Shown here: in pieces, positions 14,769 through 23,643 of the stretch | Layout: each line of letters starts with the position of its first letter | How positions within the stretch are numbered: the first letter of the stretch is position 1 | DNA from: Piscibacillus halophilus | GTDB taxonomy: Bacteria; Bacillota; Bacilli; Bacillales; Alkalibacillaceae | Length of the DNA: 47,822 nucleotides | NCBI RefSeq assembly: GCF_900110685.1 | Contig: NZ_FOES01000019.1 | Coordinates: forward strand, 1 to 47,822 | Reading direction: 5' to 3' | The notes under the pieces: model-generated | Told to the model about the DNA's origin: nothing | Database searches by the model: none | Seen by the model: the letters and a program-made list of their open reading frames with translations, nothing else | Position numbers and translations under genes: made by a program

Positions 14769-15932
14769 ATGCAATTAAGATTAACGGAAGAACAAAAAAT
14801 GGTTCAACAAACGATTCGAAAATTTGTGGAGAAGGAACTGATTCCTTTAGAAAATGAAGTCCTTAAAAATGAGCGTGAAGGACGCCCTGGAATTTCTAGT
14901 GAAAAATTAAAAGAGTTGCAATTGAAAGCTAAAGAAGCGGGTTTCTGGGGGATTAATACTCCGGAGGAATATGGTGGAGCTGATTTAGGACAAATGATGA
15001 TGGCCATTGTTCTTATGGAAGTTTCAAAGACGTTCGTGCCATTTACATTTGGAGGGTCTGCTGACAATATCCTCTATTATGGAAATGAAGAACAAAAGAA
15101 GAAATATTTAATTCCGACGATTAACGGAGAAAAGAAATCCTGCTTTGCGATGACAGAGCCAGATGCAGGTTCAGATACTCGTAACATTAAAATGACGGCT
15201 GTTAAAGATGGGAATGAATGGGTTCTAAATGGCGAGAAAACATTTATAACTGGTGGAAATGAAGCTGATTTTGTAATGGTCATCGCTGTTACAGATAAAG
15301 AAAAAGGCCCTGACGGTGTCACGTGTTTTATTGTGGACCGTGATATGGGATGGGTATCAGAATACATTCATACCATGGGCGAGTGGGGACCAGCTTCATT
15401 AATTTTTGATAATGTCAGAGTTCCAGAAGAAAATGTACTTGGAGAGGTTAATGGAGGCTACAAATTAGGTCTTGAATGGATCGGTTTTGCTAGATGGGTC
15501 GTTGGTGCAAGAGCTGTTGGTGCAGCCGAACGACTGCTGCAAATGGCCATCGATTATTCAAAAGAACGTAAAACATTTGGTAAACCAATTGCAGACCGTC
15601 AAGCTATTCAATGGCAGATCGCTGATTCAGCTGTTGAAATTGAAGCAGCTAAATGGTTAGTTCTAAATGCTGCTTATACGTTAGATGCTGGAGAAGATAA
15701 CCGTCACTTAGCTTCGATGGCTAAATTATATGGAGCTAATATGGGTAATAACGTCGTTGACCGTGTATTACAAATTCATGGTGGTATGGGATATACTCGT
15801 GAATTGCCAATTGAACGCTGGTACCGTGAGGCGAGACTTTGGAGAATCTATGATGGTACAGATGAGATACAACGTTTAATCATTTCTCGAAATCTATTAA
15901 AAGGACATGTAAAAGTCGGACAATTTGTATAA
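14769..15932 (+). CDS. Acyl-CoA dehydrogenase
   Basis: 387 residues from ATG 14769, with AAGGAG 8 nt upstream; a GTG at 14760 is in frame but too close. It is a flavoprotein with the standard three-domain ACAD fold: CFAMTEPDAGSD (flavin/substrate loop), VLNGEKTFITGG, ERKTFGKPIADRQ, and HGGMGYTRELPIERWYR. At the usual catalytic Glu the sequence reads IYDGTDEIQ, so Asp362 replaces Glu. It needs electron-transfer flavoprotein, which is not encoded here. The substrate is a short or branched acyl-CoA; exact specificity is unknown. A TetR-type operator precedes it. Confidence 0.9.
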   Translation: MQLRLTEEQKMVQQTIRKFVEKELIPLENEVLKNEREGRPGISSEKLKELQLKAKEAGFWGINTPEEYGGADLGQMMMAIVLMEVSKTFVPFTFGGSADNILYYGNEEQKKKYLIPTINGEKKSCFAMTEPDAGSDTRNIKMTAVKDGNEWVLNGEKTFITGGNEADFVMVIAVTDKEKGPDGVTCFIVDRDMGWVSEYIHTMGEWGPASLIFDNVRVPEENVLGEVNGGYKLGLEWIGFARWVVGARAVGAAERLLQMAIDYSKERKTFGKPIADRQAIQWQIADSAVEIEAAKWLVLNAAYTLDAGEDNRHLASMAKLYGANMGNNVVDRVLQIHGGMGYTRELPIERWYREARLWRIYDGTDEIQRLIISRNLLKGHVKVGQFV

Positions 15933-15986
15933 TTCAGTCCCAAGCGGAGGTCTTAAATGGTATAATCATACTAAATTGAAGAGTTG

Positions 15987-16565
15987 ATGGGGGCTTTTAT
16001 TTTGAAAGATAAAATTATGCAAACTAGTATCCAACTATTCGGAAAGAAAGGTTTTACCGAAACCTCCGTGCAAGACATAGTCAATGAAATCGGTGTGACG
16101 AAAGGAACGTTTTATTACTATTTCACGAGTAAAGATGAATTACTGGCAATGATTCATTATGAATTTATTAATAATATACTAGATAAGCAAGAAGAGGTAT
16201 TAAATAATCCTAATATAGATTCAAAGGAAAAGCTAGATCAAATCGTTAAAGTATTAACTTATGAAATTAAACATAGTGCTCAAAGTGCCAGAATCTTCTT
16301 TCGCGAAATGCGTCATATCAGTGAGGAACACTTGGCCAAAATTTCACCGAAACGCCATCAGTTTAGAAAAAATTTAGAAAAACTAGTTACAGATGGGATG
16401 GCAAATGGCGAGTTTCAAGAACATGTGAGGCCTGATATCCTTTCTTACGCCATACTCGGAATCACTAACTGGAGTTATTTTTGGTACGATCCATCAGGTC
16501 CTATAAAAGAAAAAGAGTTAGCTGAAGGATATGTTGAATTTATCTTAAAAGGTCTACTTAAGTAA
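15987..16565 (+). CDS. TetR/AcrR-family transcriptional regulator of the CoA-pathway genes
   Basis: About 192 residues from ATG 15987; TTG at 16002, with GGGGG 8 nt upstream, is an alternative start. The N-terminal HTH is clear: IMQTSIQLFGKKGFTETSVQ, then IVNEIGVTKGTFYYYFTSKDELL. The C-terminal ligand domain resembles those of fatty-acid or acyl-CoA-sensing TetR proteins (FadR/YsiA group). It is embedded among genes that carry three matching CCGG palindromes, so it is the likely repressor, released by an acyl-CoA. A TATAAT box (15961-15966) and a half-site TACTAA (15969-15974) lie upstream, allowing autoregulation. Confidence 0.9.
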   Translation: MGAFILKDKIMQTSIQLFGKKGFTETSVQDIVNEIGVTKGTFYYYFTSKDELLAMIHYEFINNILDKQEEVLNNPNIDSKEKLDQIVKVLTYEIKHSAQSARIFFREMRHISEEHLAKISPKRHQFRKNLEKLVTDGMANGEFQEHVRPDILSYAILGITNWSYFWYDPSGPIKEKELAEGYVEFILKGLLK

Positions 16566-16590
16566 AAAGTAGACATTTGTAACTTAGACA

Positions 16591-16606
16591 TACTAACTGG
16601 TTAGAT
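16591..16606 (+). promoter_or_regulatory. TetR-type operator, copy 2
   Basis: TACTAACTGGTTAGAT shares TACTAAC and the central GG with the sites at 14730 and 18519 and contains the dyad CTAACT/GGTTAG. It lies just upstream of the ribosome site of the quinone oxidoreductase gene. Confidence 0.6.
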
Positions 16607-16623
16607 AATAGGAGGATGATGAT

Positions 16624-17598
16624 ATGAAAGCCGTTCAGTTTAAAGAGTTTGGAGGTCCAGAAGTCCTTCAGTATGTTGATTTAGAACAACCTAAACCCTC
16701 AGGGCGTGAAGTTGTACTTGATGTAAAAGCAATCGGTGTCAATTTTGCTGATACAGCACGTCGGGAAGGACAATATGTAGTTGAAACGAAGCTTCCGTTT
16801 ATCCCAGGGGCAGAAGTTGCTGGAGTCGTGGCTGAAGTGGGGCCAGATGTAAAACATGTTAAAGTTGGAGATCGTGTCGTTACATTAATAGAATCAAAGG
16901 GCTATGCTGAATACACGCTAACACATGAGAAAACATTAATACCAATTCCAGAAGGTGTTGATTTTGAAACAGCTGTTGCTCTGCCTTTACAAGGATTAAG
17001 TGCGTATCACATTTTAAAAACAATGGGAAGATTGGAAGAAGGAGAGACGGTATTAGTTCATGCTGCAGCCGGTGGTGTTGGAACCATTGCAGTACAACTA
17101 GCCAAAATCTTTGGTGCCGGAAAAATCATTGCGACGGCTAGTACAGATGAAAAGTTACAACATGCTAAAAACATGGGAGCAACTCATTTAGTTAATTACA
17201 CGCAAGAAGGCTGGGAACAAGAAGTATTAGATCTAACAGACGGAGAAGGTGTAGATGTTGCATTAGAAATGGTTGGCGGTGATATTTTTAAACAAACTTT
17301 AAAATGTTTGGCGCCTTTTGGTCGTCTAGTTATCTATGGGGTCGCTAGTCGTGTCCAGCCTAAACTCAATCCATCTTATTTAATGGGGAAAAACCAATCT
17401 GTTATTGGCTTCTTCTTACCACAAATCATGCGTAAACAAGAACTGTTCCAACAAAGTTTAAAAGAGTTATTAACTTATCTACAAACTGGTCAACTAAAAC
17501 TCACAATAGGTGGTGTATATGAACTATCTGAAGCTCAGAAAGTTCATGAATTATTAGAAGGTCGTCGAACAAAAGGGAAGCTAGTGTTAAAGCCTTAG
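16624..17598 (+). CDS. NADPH:quinone oxidoreductase-like MDR-family enzyme
   Basis: 324 residues, a zinc-free medium-chain dehydrogenase/reductase of the quinone oxidoreductase (QOR) group: VNFADTARREGQY, PFIPGAEVAGVV, HAAAGGVGTIAVQLAK (Rossmann loop near 140-155) and a C-terminal EGRRTKGKLVL. No structural or catalytic zinc cysteines are present. Members reduce quinones, enones or enoyl-CoA with NADPH. In this operon it could be a 2-enoyl-CoA reductase or reduce a reactive enone intermediate; this is inference. It sits directly behind TetR operator copy 2. Confidence 0.85.
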   Translation: MKAVQFKEFGGPEVLQYVDLEQPKPSGREVVLDVKAIGVNFADTARREGQYVVETKLPFIPGAEVAGVVAEVGPDVKHVKVGDRVVTLIESKGYAEYTLTHEKTLIPIPEGVDFETAVALPLQGLSAYHILKTMGRLEEGETVLVHAAAGGVGTIAVQLAKIFGAGKIIATASTDEKLQHAKNMGATHLVNYTQEGWEQEVLDLTDGEGVDVALEMVGGDIFKQTLKCLAPFGRLVIYGVASRVQPKLNPSYLMGKNQSVIGFFLPQIMRKQELFQQSLKELLTYLQTGQLKLTIGGVYELSEAQKVHELLEGRRTKGKLVLKP

Positions 17599-17610
17599 GA
17601 GGGATAGGTG

Positions 17611-18492
17611 ATGAAACGGATTGAGAAAGTAGGTGTCGTTGGTTCAGGAACAATGGGAGCCCAAATTGCCATGGTGTGTGCCATGGCAGGGTATCAAGTT
17701 GTTTTACAAGATATTCAGAAAGATCGTCTCAAAAAAGCCGAAGAATCATTACATTTTCATATGAACAATCGTATTGCTAAGGGTAAATTAACAGAAGAAG
17801 AAGTGGAAAAAGCATTTCGTCTATTGACTTATACAACTTCTCTAGAAGATTTCCAAGATGTAGATTTCGTTATTGAAGCCATTGTAGAAAAGCTAAGTGT
17901 GAAGCGTGATGTGTTTGCAGAACTTGATCAAATAACGCCTCAACACACAATATTAGCAACCAATAGTTCAACGATTGTTAGCTCTAAAATTGCGAGTGCA
18001 ACCAACCGTCCAGAAAAAGTTTGTAACACTCATTTTTTCAATCCTCCATTAGTAATGGAGCTAGTTGAAGTTGTATGCGGTGAACATACATCAGCAGAAA
18101 CAGCTGATACCGCTTTTCAGTTTATAAAGAATATTAATAAATTACCTGTTTTATTAAATAAAGAAATCTCAGGCTTTGTTGCTAACCGAATTTTAGGAGC
18201 CCTACTTGATGAAGCCGTATATCTATTGGAAAACGATTATGCCTCACATGAAGAAATTGATTTAATTGTACAGAAAGCATTAAAGCATCCAATCGGTCCA
18301 TTTGCATTACTCGATTTAACGGGTTTAGATGTTAGTTATTATGTGAAACAAGAACGTTATGAAGAAACGGGGCTAGAATCGGATCGCCCGTCTAAATTAA
18401 TTGAGCAAAAAGTCAAAAATGGTGAACTCGGTCGAAAGACGGGGAAGGGATTTTACTCCTATCAAAATAAAATTACAACTTTAATAGACTGA
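17611..18492 (+). CDS. 3-hydroxyacyl-CoA (3-hydroxybutyryl-CoA) dehydrogenase
   Basis: 293 residues from ATG 17611, placed by AGGAGGGATAGGTG. GVVGSGTMGAQIAMV is the NAD-binding loop. NSSTIVSSKIA and CNTHFFNPPLVMELVEVV carry the catalytic His of the His-Glu pair, and GFVANRILGALLDEA and LGRKTGKGFY close the C-terminal domain. It oxidises (S)-3-hydroxyacyl-CoA to the 3-oxo form with NAD, the step before thiolysis. Length equals HbdA/PaaH-type enzymes. Both (S)- and (R)-specific systems therefore occur in this cluster, as the MaoC pair is of the (R) type. Confidence 0.92.
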   Translation: MKRIEKVGVVGSGTMGAQIAMVCAMAGYQVVLQDIQKDRLKKAEESLHFHMNNRIAKGKLTEEEVEKAFRLLTYTTSLEDFQDVDFVIEAIVEKLSVKRDVFAELDQITPQHTILATNSSTIVSSKIASATNRPEKVCNTHFFNPPLVMELVEVVCGEHTSAETADTAFQFIKNINKLPVLLNKEISGFVANRILGALLDEAVYLLENDYASHEEIDLIVQKALKHPIGPFALLDLTGLDVSYYVKQERYEETGLESDRPSKLIEQKVKNGELGRKTGKGFYSYQNKITTLID

Positions 18493-18518
18493 ATATTTTT
18501 TATATTATAAAATTAATA

Positions 18519-18534
18519 TACTAACCGGTCGGTT
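18519..18534 (+). promoter_or_regulatory. TetR-type operator, copy 3
   Basis: TACTAACCGGTCGGTT is identical to copy 1 over its first 12 bases (TACTAACCGGTC). It lies 28 bp upstream of the ACAD10/11-like gene, next to an AT-rich promoter region. Confidence 0.6.
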
Positions 18535-18562
18535 AATAATTTAATAAAAAGGGGTCTTCAAT

Positions 18563-19792
18563 ATGAATTTTGACTACTCGGATCGGGTTAAAGAGTTGCA
18601 AGCCAAGCTGGAGAGGTTTATGGATGAGCATATATATCCGAATGAAAGAGTTTTTGCTGAACAACTGGCAGAGCAAGAATGCAGATGGTTCAATCCACCA
18701 ATCTTGGAAGAGTTGAAGGAAAAAGCTAAACAAGAAGGATTATGGAATCTTTTCCTCCCTAAGAGTGAATATGGTGCAGGCTTAACGAATTTAGAATATG
18801 CTCCATTATGCGAAATTATGGGAAGGTCAAGTATTGCGCCAGAAGTATTCAATTGTAATGCTCCAGATACAGGAAACATGGAAATCTTAGAACGGTATGG
18901 TACAGAAAAACAAAAAGAAAACTGGCTAAAGCCTTTATTAAGAGGTGAAATTCGTTCATGTTTTTCAATGACTGAACCTGATGTTGCTTCATCGGATGCA
19001 ACGAACATTCGCGGCAGTATTGTCCGTGATGGGGATGAATATGTGATCAATGGTCATAAATGGTGGTCATCAGGGGCTGGTGATCCGAGGTGTAAATTTT
19101 CTATCTTTATGGGGAAATCCAATCCAAATGGTCCCAAGTATGAACAACAATCCATGATTATTGTACCGTTAGACGCACCTGGAGTACATATTAAGCGTAT
19201 GCTCCCGGTTTTCGGTTACGATCACGCACCGCATGGTCATGCAGAGATCGAATTTAACAATGTTCGTGTTCCAGCTTCTAATATCTTATGGGAAGAAGGA
19301 AAGGGCTTTGCGATTGCTCAAGGTCGATTAGGGCCCGGTAGAATCCATCATTGTATGAGAACAATTGGTGCAGCAGAGCGAGCACTTGATATAATTTGTA
19401 AGCGTATTCATGAACGAGAAACATTCGGTAAGCCATTAAAAGACCAAGGAGTTATTCAAGAATGGATTGCAGATTCAAGAATTGAAATAGAGCAAGCTAG
19501 ACTTTTAACTTTAAAGGCGGCCTATATGATGGACACAGTAGGTAACAAGGAAGCTAAAACAGAAATCGCCATGATTAAAGTCGTAGCACCCAATATGGCT
19601 CTAAACGTAATTGACCGCGCCATTCAAGTTTTAGGAGCGGCAGGTGTTAGTGAAGATTTCCCATTAGCATCTAGTTATGCCTCCATTCGAACTTTACGAA
19701 TTGCTGATGGTCCAGATGAAGTTCACCGTCGAACCATTGCTAGACAAGAATTGAAAAAATATCAGAAAAGGAGTTTTTCACATGCACGTTAA
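18563..19792 (+). CDS. ACAD10/ACAD11-like acyl-CoA dehydrogenase
   Basis: 409 residues. Several stretches are hallmarks of the ACAD10/11 subgroup: [65 protein letters not shown] and the ending [11 protein letters not shown]. The usual catalytic Glu position is Asp382. In animals ACAD10/11 carry a kinase domain and act on 4-hydroxyacyl-CoA via a phosphorylated intermediate; in Pseudomonas, LvaC does this with a separate kinase, LvaA. Here a matching APH-type kinase is encoded three genes later. The next gene overlaps by 11 bp. Confidence 0.9.
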   Translation: MNFDYSDRVKELQAKLERFMDEHIYPNERVFAEQLAEQECRWFNPPILEELKEKAKQEGLWNLFLPKSEYGAGLTNLEYAPLCEIMGRSSIAPEVFNCNAPDTGNMEILERYGTEKQKENWLKPLLRGEIRSCFSMTEPDVASSDATNIRGSIVRDGDEYVINGHKWWSSGAGDPRCKFSIFMGKSNPNGPKYEQQSMIIVPLDAPGVHIKRMLPVFGYDHAPHGHAEIEFNNVRVPASNILWEEGKGFAIAQGRLGPGRIHHCMRTIGAAERALDIICKRIHERETFGKPLKDQGVIQEWIADSRIEIEQARLLTLKAAYMMDTVGNKEAKTEIAMIKVVAPNMALNVIDRAIQVLGAAGVSEDFPLASSYASIRTLRIADGPDEVHRRTIARQELKKYQKRSFSHAR

Positions 19793-20555
19793 AGAGCTAT
19801 TTGACTTGACAGGGAAGGTTGCCATTGTAACGGGTGGCGGTAGAGGACTTGGCGAGCAAATTGCTGTAGGTTTTGCAGAGGCAGGAGCCGATGTCGTCGT
19901 CTGCTCGAGAAAACTAGAAGCTTGTCAAGAAGTAAGCGAGCAACTAACTAAGATTGGCGTTCGTTCGATAGGCTTGAAATGTGATGTGACGAATCAAGAT
20001 GATATTAAAAATGTTGTTGATCGAACCCTAGAAGAATTCGGTAAGATTGATATTTTAGTTAATAACAGTGGAGCTACATGGGGAGCACCAGTAGTTGACA
20101 TGCCTCTCGAGGCTTGGAACAAAGTGTTTAATGTCAATGCGACAGGTACATTTTTAATGTCCCAAGCTGTAGGGAAGGTCATGCTCGAACAAGAACAGGG
20201 AAAAATCATTAATATTGCTTCAATTGCAGGGTTGAAAGGCTCTGATCCTAAGTTAATGGATACCATTGGTTATAACTCTAGTAAAGGGGCGGTTATCTCG
20301 TTTACTAGAGACTTAGCAGTAAAATGGGGGCCACATGGAATTTATGTTAATGCGATTGCACCTGGTTTCTTTCCAACTAAGATGTCCAAAGTTCTGATTG
20401 AGCAAGGTGGGGATGAGTTTTTAAAAGGAACACCATTAAGAAAATTCGGTTCAGACAGCGATTTAAAAGGAGTGGCTTTATTCTTAGCTTCAGATGCATC
20501 TAATTTCATTACAGGTGATGTAATCGAAGTAGATGGCGGCACGCATGCCATGTAA
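19782..20555 (+). CDS. SDR-family oxidoreductase
   Basis: 257 residues: [15 protein letters not shown] cofactor loop, DILVNNSGA, catalytic Ser in [17 protein letters not shown] (Tyr/Lys), [13 protein letters not shown] and [11 protein letters not shown]. It resembles gluconate 5-dehydrogenase/3-oxoacyl reductase-like SDRs. It overlaps the ACAD10/11-like gene by 11 bp (AAAAGGAG inside that gene), so the two are tightly coupled. A role like LvaD, reducing a 4-oxoacyl-CoA to 4-hydroxyacyl-CoA, is possible; oxidation of a 3-hydroxyacyl-CoA is the alternative. Confidence 0.85.
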   Translation: MHVKELFDLTGKVAIVTGGGRGLGEQIAVGFAEAGADVVVCSRKLEACQEVSEQLTKIGVRSIGLKCDVTNQDDIKNVVDRTLEEFGKIDILVNNSGATWGAPVVDMPLEAWNKVFNVNATGTFLMSQAVGKVMLEQEQGKIINIASIAGLKGSDPKLMDTIGYNSSKGAVISFTRDLAVKWGPHGIYVNAIAPGFFPTKMSKVLIEQGGDEFLKGTPLRKFGSDSDLKGVALFLASDASNFITGDVIEVDGGTHAM

Positions 20556-20581
20556 TAAATAGATAAATGAGGAGGATGATT

Positions 20582-21751
20582 ATGACGAAAGAAGCAGTTA
20601 TTGTATCAGCGGTTCGAACAGCCATTGGTCGAGCAGGAGGTTCACTAGCAAGTGTACCTGCCCATAAGTATGGCGCTGAAGTGATTAAGGAAGCTATCAA
20701 TAGAGTTAATTTGGATGTTGAGTTAATAGATGACGTCATTATGGGAAACGTCTTAAGTGGTGGTGGGAATATTGCTAGATTAGCAGCACTTGAAACAGGT
20801 CTAACAGTAGAGTTACCAGGTTTAACAGTGGATCGGCAATGTGGTTCTGGGATTAATGCGATTAACCTAGCTACCCAGGCAATTCAATCTGGTGCTGGAG
20901 ATGTTTATATAGCCGGTGGAATTGAAAGTATGAGTCGAGCGCCTTATTTAATGGACCGTCCATCTAAAGTATATAGCCCTGTTCCACCTCAATTTAGAAA
21001 ATCTCAACTCTCTCCAACTGAAATAGGCGACCCACCAATGGGTATTACGGCAGAAAATTTAGTCAAACAATACAATATTAGCCGTGAAGAACAGGATGAA
21101 TTTGCTTTAGAAAGTCAGAAAAGAATGGCACGAGCGATGGATGAAGGACGTTTTGATGAACAAATAGTACCAATAGAAGTTCCGGTTCGAAAAGGAGATC
21201 CAGTCGTATTTAAAACGGATGAACACCCAAGGCCACAAACGACTATGGAAGCATTAAGTAAATTACAACCAGCTTTTCTGATGGCGGGGTCCGTAACGGC
21301 AGGTAATAGTTCCGGGTTAAATGATGCGGCATCTGCTTTAGTTATGATGTCTAGAGAGAAAGCTGAAGAATTAGGGTTAAAACCATTGGCGGTTGTTAGA
21401 GAGCATACCGTCGCTGGAGTTGATCCAAATATTATGGGAATTGGTCCAGTTCCTGCAACGAAAAAAGTATTAGAACGAGCGAATATGACATTAGATGATA
21501 TAGATTTAATTGAAATAAATGAAGCATTTGCTGCTCAAGTATTGGCATGTAATCGTGAACTAAATATGGACTTGGATAAAGTCAATGTTAATGGTGGTGC
21601 CATTGCCCATGGTCATCCTTTAGGAGCAACTGGAGCCATACTCGTAACGAAAGCCGTCTATGAAATGCACCGAACTGGAAAAACTCACGCGTTAGTGACA
21701 GCTTGTATTGGTGGCGGGCAAGGCATTGCAACGATTATAGAAGCGGTTTAA
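20582..21751 (+). CDS. Thiolase (acetyl-CoA C-acyltransferase)
   Basis: 389 residues from ATG 20582, with GAGGAGGATGATT upstream; in-frame ATGs at 20567 and 20576 lie in or before the ribosome site. The nucleophile Cys87 is in DRQCGSGINAI; the catalytic His is in GGAIAHGHPLGATGA and the second Cys in TACIGGGQG near the end. GGIESMSRAPYL is also typical. It cleaves 3-oxoacyl-CoA with CoA to acetyl-CoA and a shortened acyl-CoA (or runs in reverse). It is the last beta-oxidation step of the operon. Confidence 0.93.
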   Translation: MTKEAVIVSAVRTAIGRAGGSLASVPAHKYGAEVIKEAINRVNLDVELIDDVIMGNVLSGGGNIARLAALETGLTVELPGLTVDRQCGSGINAINLATQAIQSGAGDVYIAGGIESMSRAPYLMDRPSKVYSPVPPQFRKSQLSPTEIGDPPMGITAENLVKQYNISREEQDEFALESQKRMARAMDEGRFDEQIVPIEVPVRKGDPVVFKTDEHPRPQTTMEALSKLQPAFLMAGSVTAGNSSGLNDAASALVMMSREKAEELGLKPLAVVREHTVAGVDPNIMGIGPVPATKKVLERANMTLDDIDLIEINEAFAAQVLACNRELNMDLDKVNVNGGAIAHGHPLGATGAILVTKAVYEMHRTGKTHALVTACIGGGQGIATIIEAV

Positions 21752-21773
21752 TTCGTTATTTGGAGGGTTTTGA

Positions 21774-22838
21774 ATGAGTCCGAAAGATACCATTCCAGTA
21801 AGAGAAGGGGAAGAACTCGATCTCAATATTATAGAAGACTTAATTCGCCAGCATATTAGCGGGCTGAGTGATGCTCCATTAGAAGTAGAACAGTTTTTTC
21901 TCGGGAGTTCGAACCTTACTTACCAACTTAGAATTGGTGATTGGGAAGCTGTTTTGAGGCGACCACCTCATGGTCCAGTAGCACCTAAAGCACATGATAT
22001 GGAACGTGAATATAACATACTTAAGGAAATTAACCCCCATTTCCCTGTAGCTCCAAAACCTTACTTCTTTTATCCGAATGAAGAAGGTGGAAAGCCATTT
22101 TTTGTTATGGAAAGGAAAAAGGGGATCGTACTCGATTCCAACATGCCAGAAGACATCGAGTTGTCAGAGCAAACTTGTCGAAGTATATCACAAACTATGG
22201 TCGATCACCTTGTTAAACTTCACGAAATTGATTATACCCAAACAAACCTTAACGAAATGACGAAGCCAGAAGGTTTTTTGGAGCGGCAAGTACACGGTTG
22301 GATCAATCGTTACGAGCAATCAAAAACGGATCACATCGCAGGTGTAGATGAATTAACGCGCTGGATGGCAAATCATATCCCAAAAACACAAGAATCAACC
22401 ATCATCCATTATGATTATAAGTTGAACAATATCATGTTTGATGAAGATGATCTAACAAAACTCATTGGGTTATTTGATTGGGAAATGACTACTGTTGGCG
22501 ACCCATTAGCTGATTTAGGAGTGGCCATGAGCTACTGGCAAGAATCATCTGATTCAGAACTGTTAAAAAAAGGATTAGGCAATGAACCAATTACAACACG
22601 ACCTGGTTTTATGACGCGGGAGGAATTTATCGAAGCTTATGCTAAGAAGAGTGGTCGTGATGTAACAGATATGAATTTCTATCAGACGTTTGCTTATTTT
22701 AAACTAGCTGTGATTTGTCAGCAAATCTATTACCGCTGGAAAAAAGGGCAAACACAAGATCAAAGGTTTTCGAAATTAAATTTATTTGTCGAGAACTTAA
22801 TCGAGTATGCTCTGTATTCATTGGAAAGAAAAGTTTAG
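21774..22838 (+). CDS. APH-type phosphotransferase, ACAD10/11 kinase-like (LvaA-like)
   Basis: 354 residues of the aminoglycoside-phosphotransferase fold, subgroup found fused to or beside ACAD10/11. FLGSSNLTYQLRIGDWEAVLRR forms the nucleotide lobe, PFFVMERKKG the hinge, IIHYDYKLNNIMF the catalytic loop (Asp214, Asn219), and GLFDWEMTTVGDPLADLGV the metal-binding Asp235. In the levulinate pathway, LvaA with the small LvaB phosphorylates 4-hydroxyvaleryl-CoA; no LvaB-like protein is visible here. Proposed role: ATP-dependent phosphorylation of a 4-hydroxyacyl-CoA for the dehydrogenase at 18563. An antibiotic-resistance role is unlikely in this context. Confidence 0.85.
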   Translation: MSPKDTIPVREGEELDLNIIEDLIRQHISGLSDAPLEVEQFFLGSSNLTYQLRIGDWEAVLRRPPHGPVAPKAHDMEREYNILKEINPHFPVAPKPYFFYPNEEGGKPFFVMERKKGIVLDSNMPEDIELSEQTCRSISQTMVDHLVKLHEIDYTQTNLNEMTKPEGFLERQVHGWINRYEQSKTDHIAGVDELTRWMANHIPKTQESTIIHYDYKLNNIMFDEDDLTKLIGLFDWEMTTVGDPLADLGVAMSYWQESSDSELLKKGLGNEPITTRPGFMTREEFIEAYAKKSGRDVTDMNFYQTFAYFKLAVICQQIYYRWKKGQTQDQRFSKLNLFVENLIEYALYSLERKV

Positions 22839-22850
22839 CCGAGGTGTTCT

Positions 22851-23621
22851 ATGTCAAAAATTCATCTTTTGTTAAAAAAAGAAGAAATCGATGAAACGAA
22901 AATTAATGACCAACAAATTATGGTTGTATTTGATGTTTTACTTGCAACAACGACCATTATTAGTGCTTTAAAAGATGGGGCAAAAGAAGTAATCCCAGTT
23001 AAGGACCATGTAGAGGCTAAACGAGAAGCTTACGGTTTAGATCATGACGAGTATATATTGTCTGGAGAGTATGCTGGAGCAACGCTAGAAGGATTTCAAT
23101 CGCCAAACCCATTAACACTAAGAGATGTTGTGAATAATAAAACTCTTATTCTATCAACGACTAATGGAACGGTCGCCATTAAAAAGTCTGTAAAAGCAAA
23201 CCGAGTATATATTGCCTCGTTATTAAATGGGGAAGCTGTTTCGGGGCGTATTGTAGATGAACATTTAAATCAATCTATAGTACTGGTCTGTGCAGGTTCG
23301 GGAGGACAGTTTAATATAGAAGATTTTTACGGTGCTGGTTATCTCATTGATTTGTTGTTAGAAAAGGCATCATTTGACTTAAGTGATGCAGCACTTGCGG
23401 CCTATAAGTTTTATGTCAGTTCAAAAAATGAGCCACAAAAAATTTTAAAGCAATCTGCAGTAGGTCAAATGTTATGTCGAAATCAACTTGAAGACGTCAT
23501 TGATTATGTGGCATTAAAAAGCAACTTAGATTTAGTTCCTTATTTAATAGATGGTAAAAAAATTGTAGTTGAATCGAATAAGCAAGTTTATTTGGAAGAC
23601 TTTGACGGAGTACAAAATTGA
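22851..23621 (+). CDS. ComB-like 2-phosphosulfolactate phosphatase family protein
   Basis: 256 residues matching the ComB fold: VVFDVLLATTTIISAL, GAKEVIPV, LSGEYAGATLEGF, STTNGTVAIKK, and CAGSGGQFNIEDFYGAGYL. Authentic ComB hydrolyses (R)-2-phospho-3-sulfolactate in coenzyme M or sulfolactate synthesis, a Mg-dependent reaction. Here the usual DVLRATT reads DVLLATT and the GNSP-type motif reads SPNP, so the anion-binding site may differ. No sulfolactate genes are nearby; the gene starts 12 bp after the kinase gene. A phosphatase for a phosphorylated hydroxyacyl intermediate is a reasonable proposal, not shown. Confidence 0.75.
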   Translation: MSKIHLLLKKEEIDETKINDQQIMVVFDVLLATTTIISALKDGAKEVIPVKDHVEAKREAYGLDHDEYILSGEYAGATLEGFQSPNPLTLRDVVNNKTLILSTTNGTVAIKKSVKANRVYIASLLNGEAVSGRIVDEHLNQSIVLVCAGSGGQFNIEDFYGAGYLIDLLLEKASFDLSDAALAAYKFYVSSKNEPQKILKQSAVGQMLCRNQLEDVIDYVALKSNLDLVPYLIDGKKIVVESNKQVYLEDFDGVQN

Positions 23622-23643
23622 ATGTAATGAGAGGAGGAAACTT

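Noticed and set aside
18574-19050. 158-codon reverse-strand frame inside the ACAD10/11-like gene
   Set aside because: It is antisense to a highly conserved gene, Ser/Leu-rich, and has no supporting ribosome site or family match.
21774-22838. Aminoglycoside resistance gene
   Set aside because: The APH fold is present, but the sequence and neighbours match the kinase group associated with ACAD10/11, not resistance enzymes.
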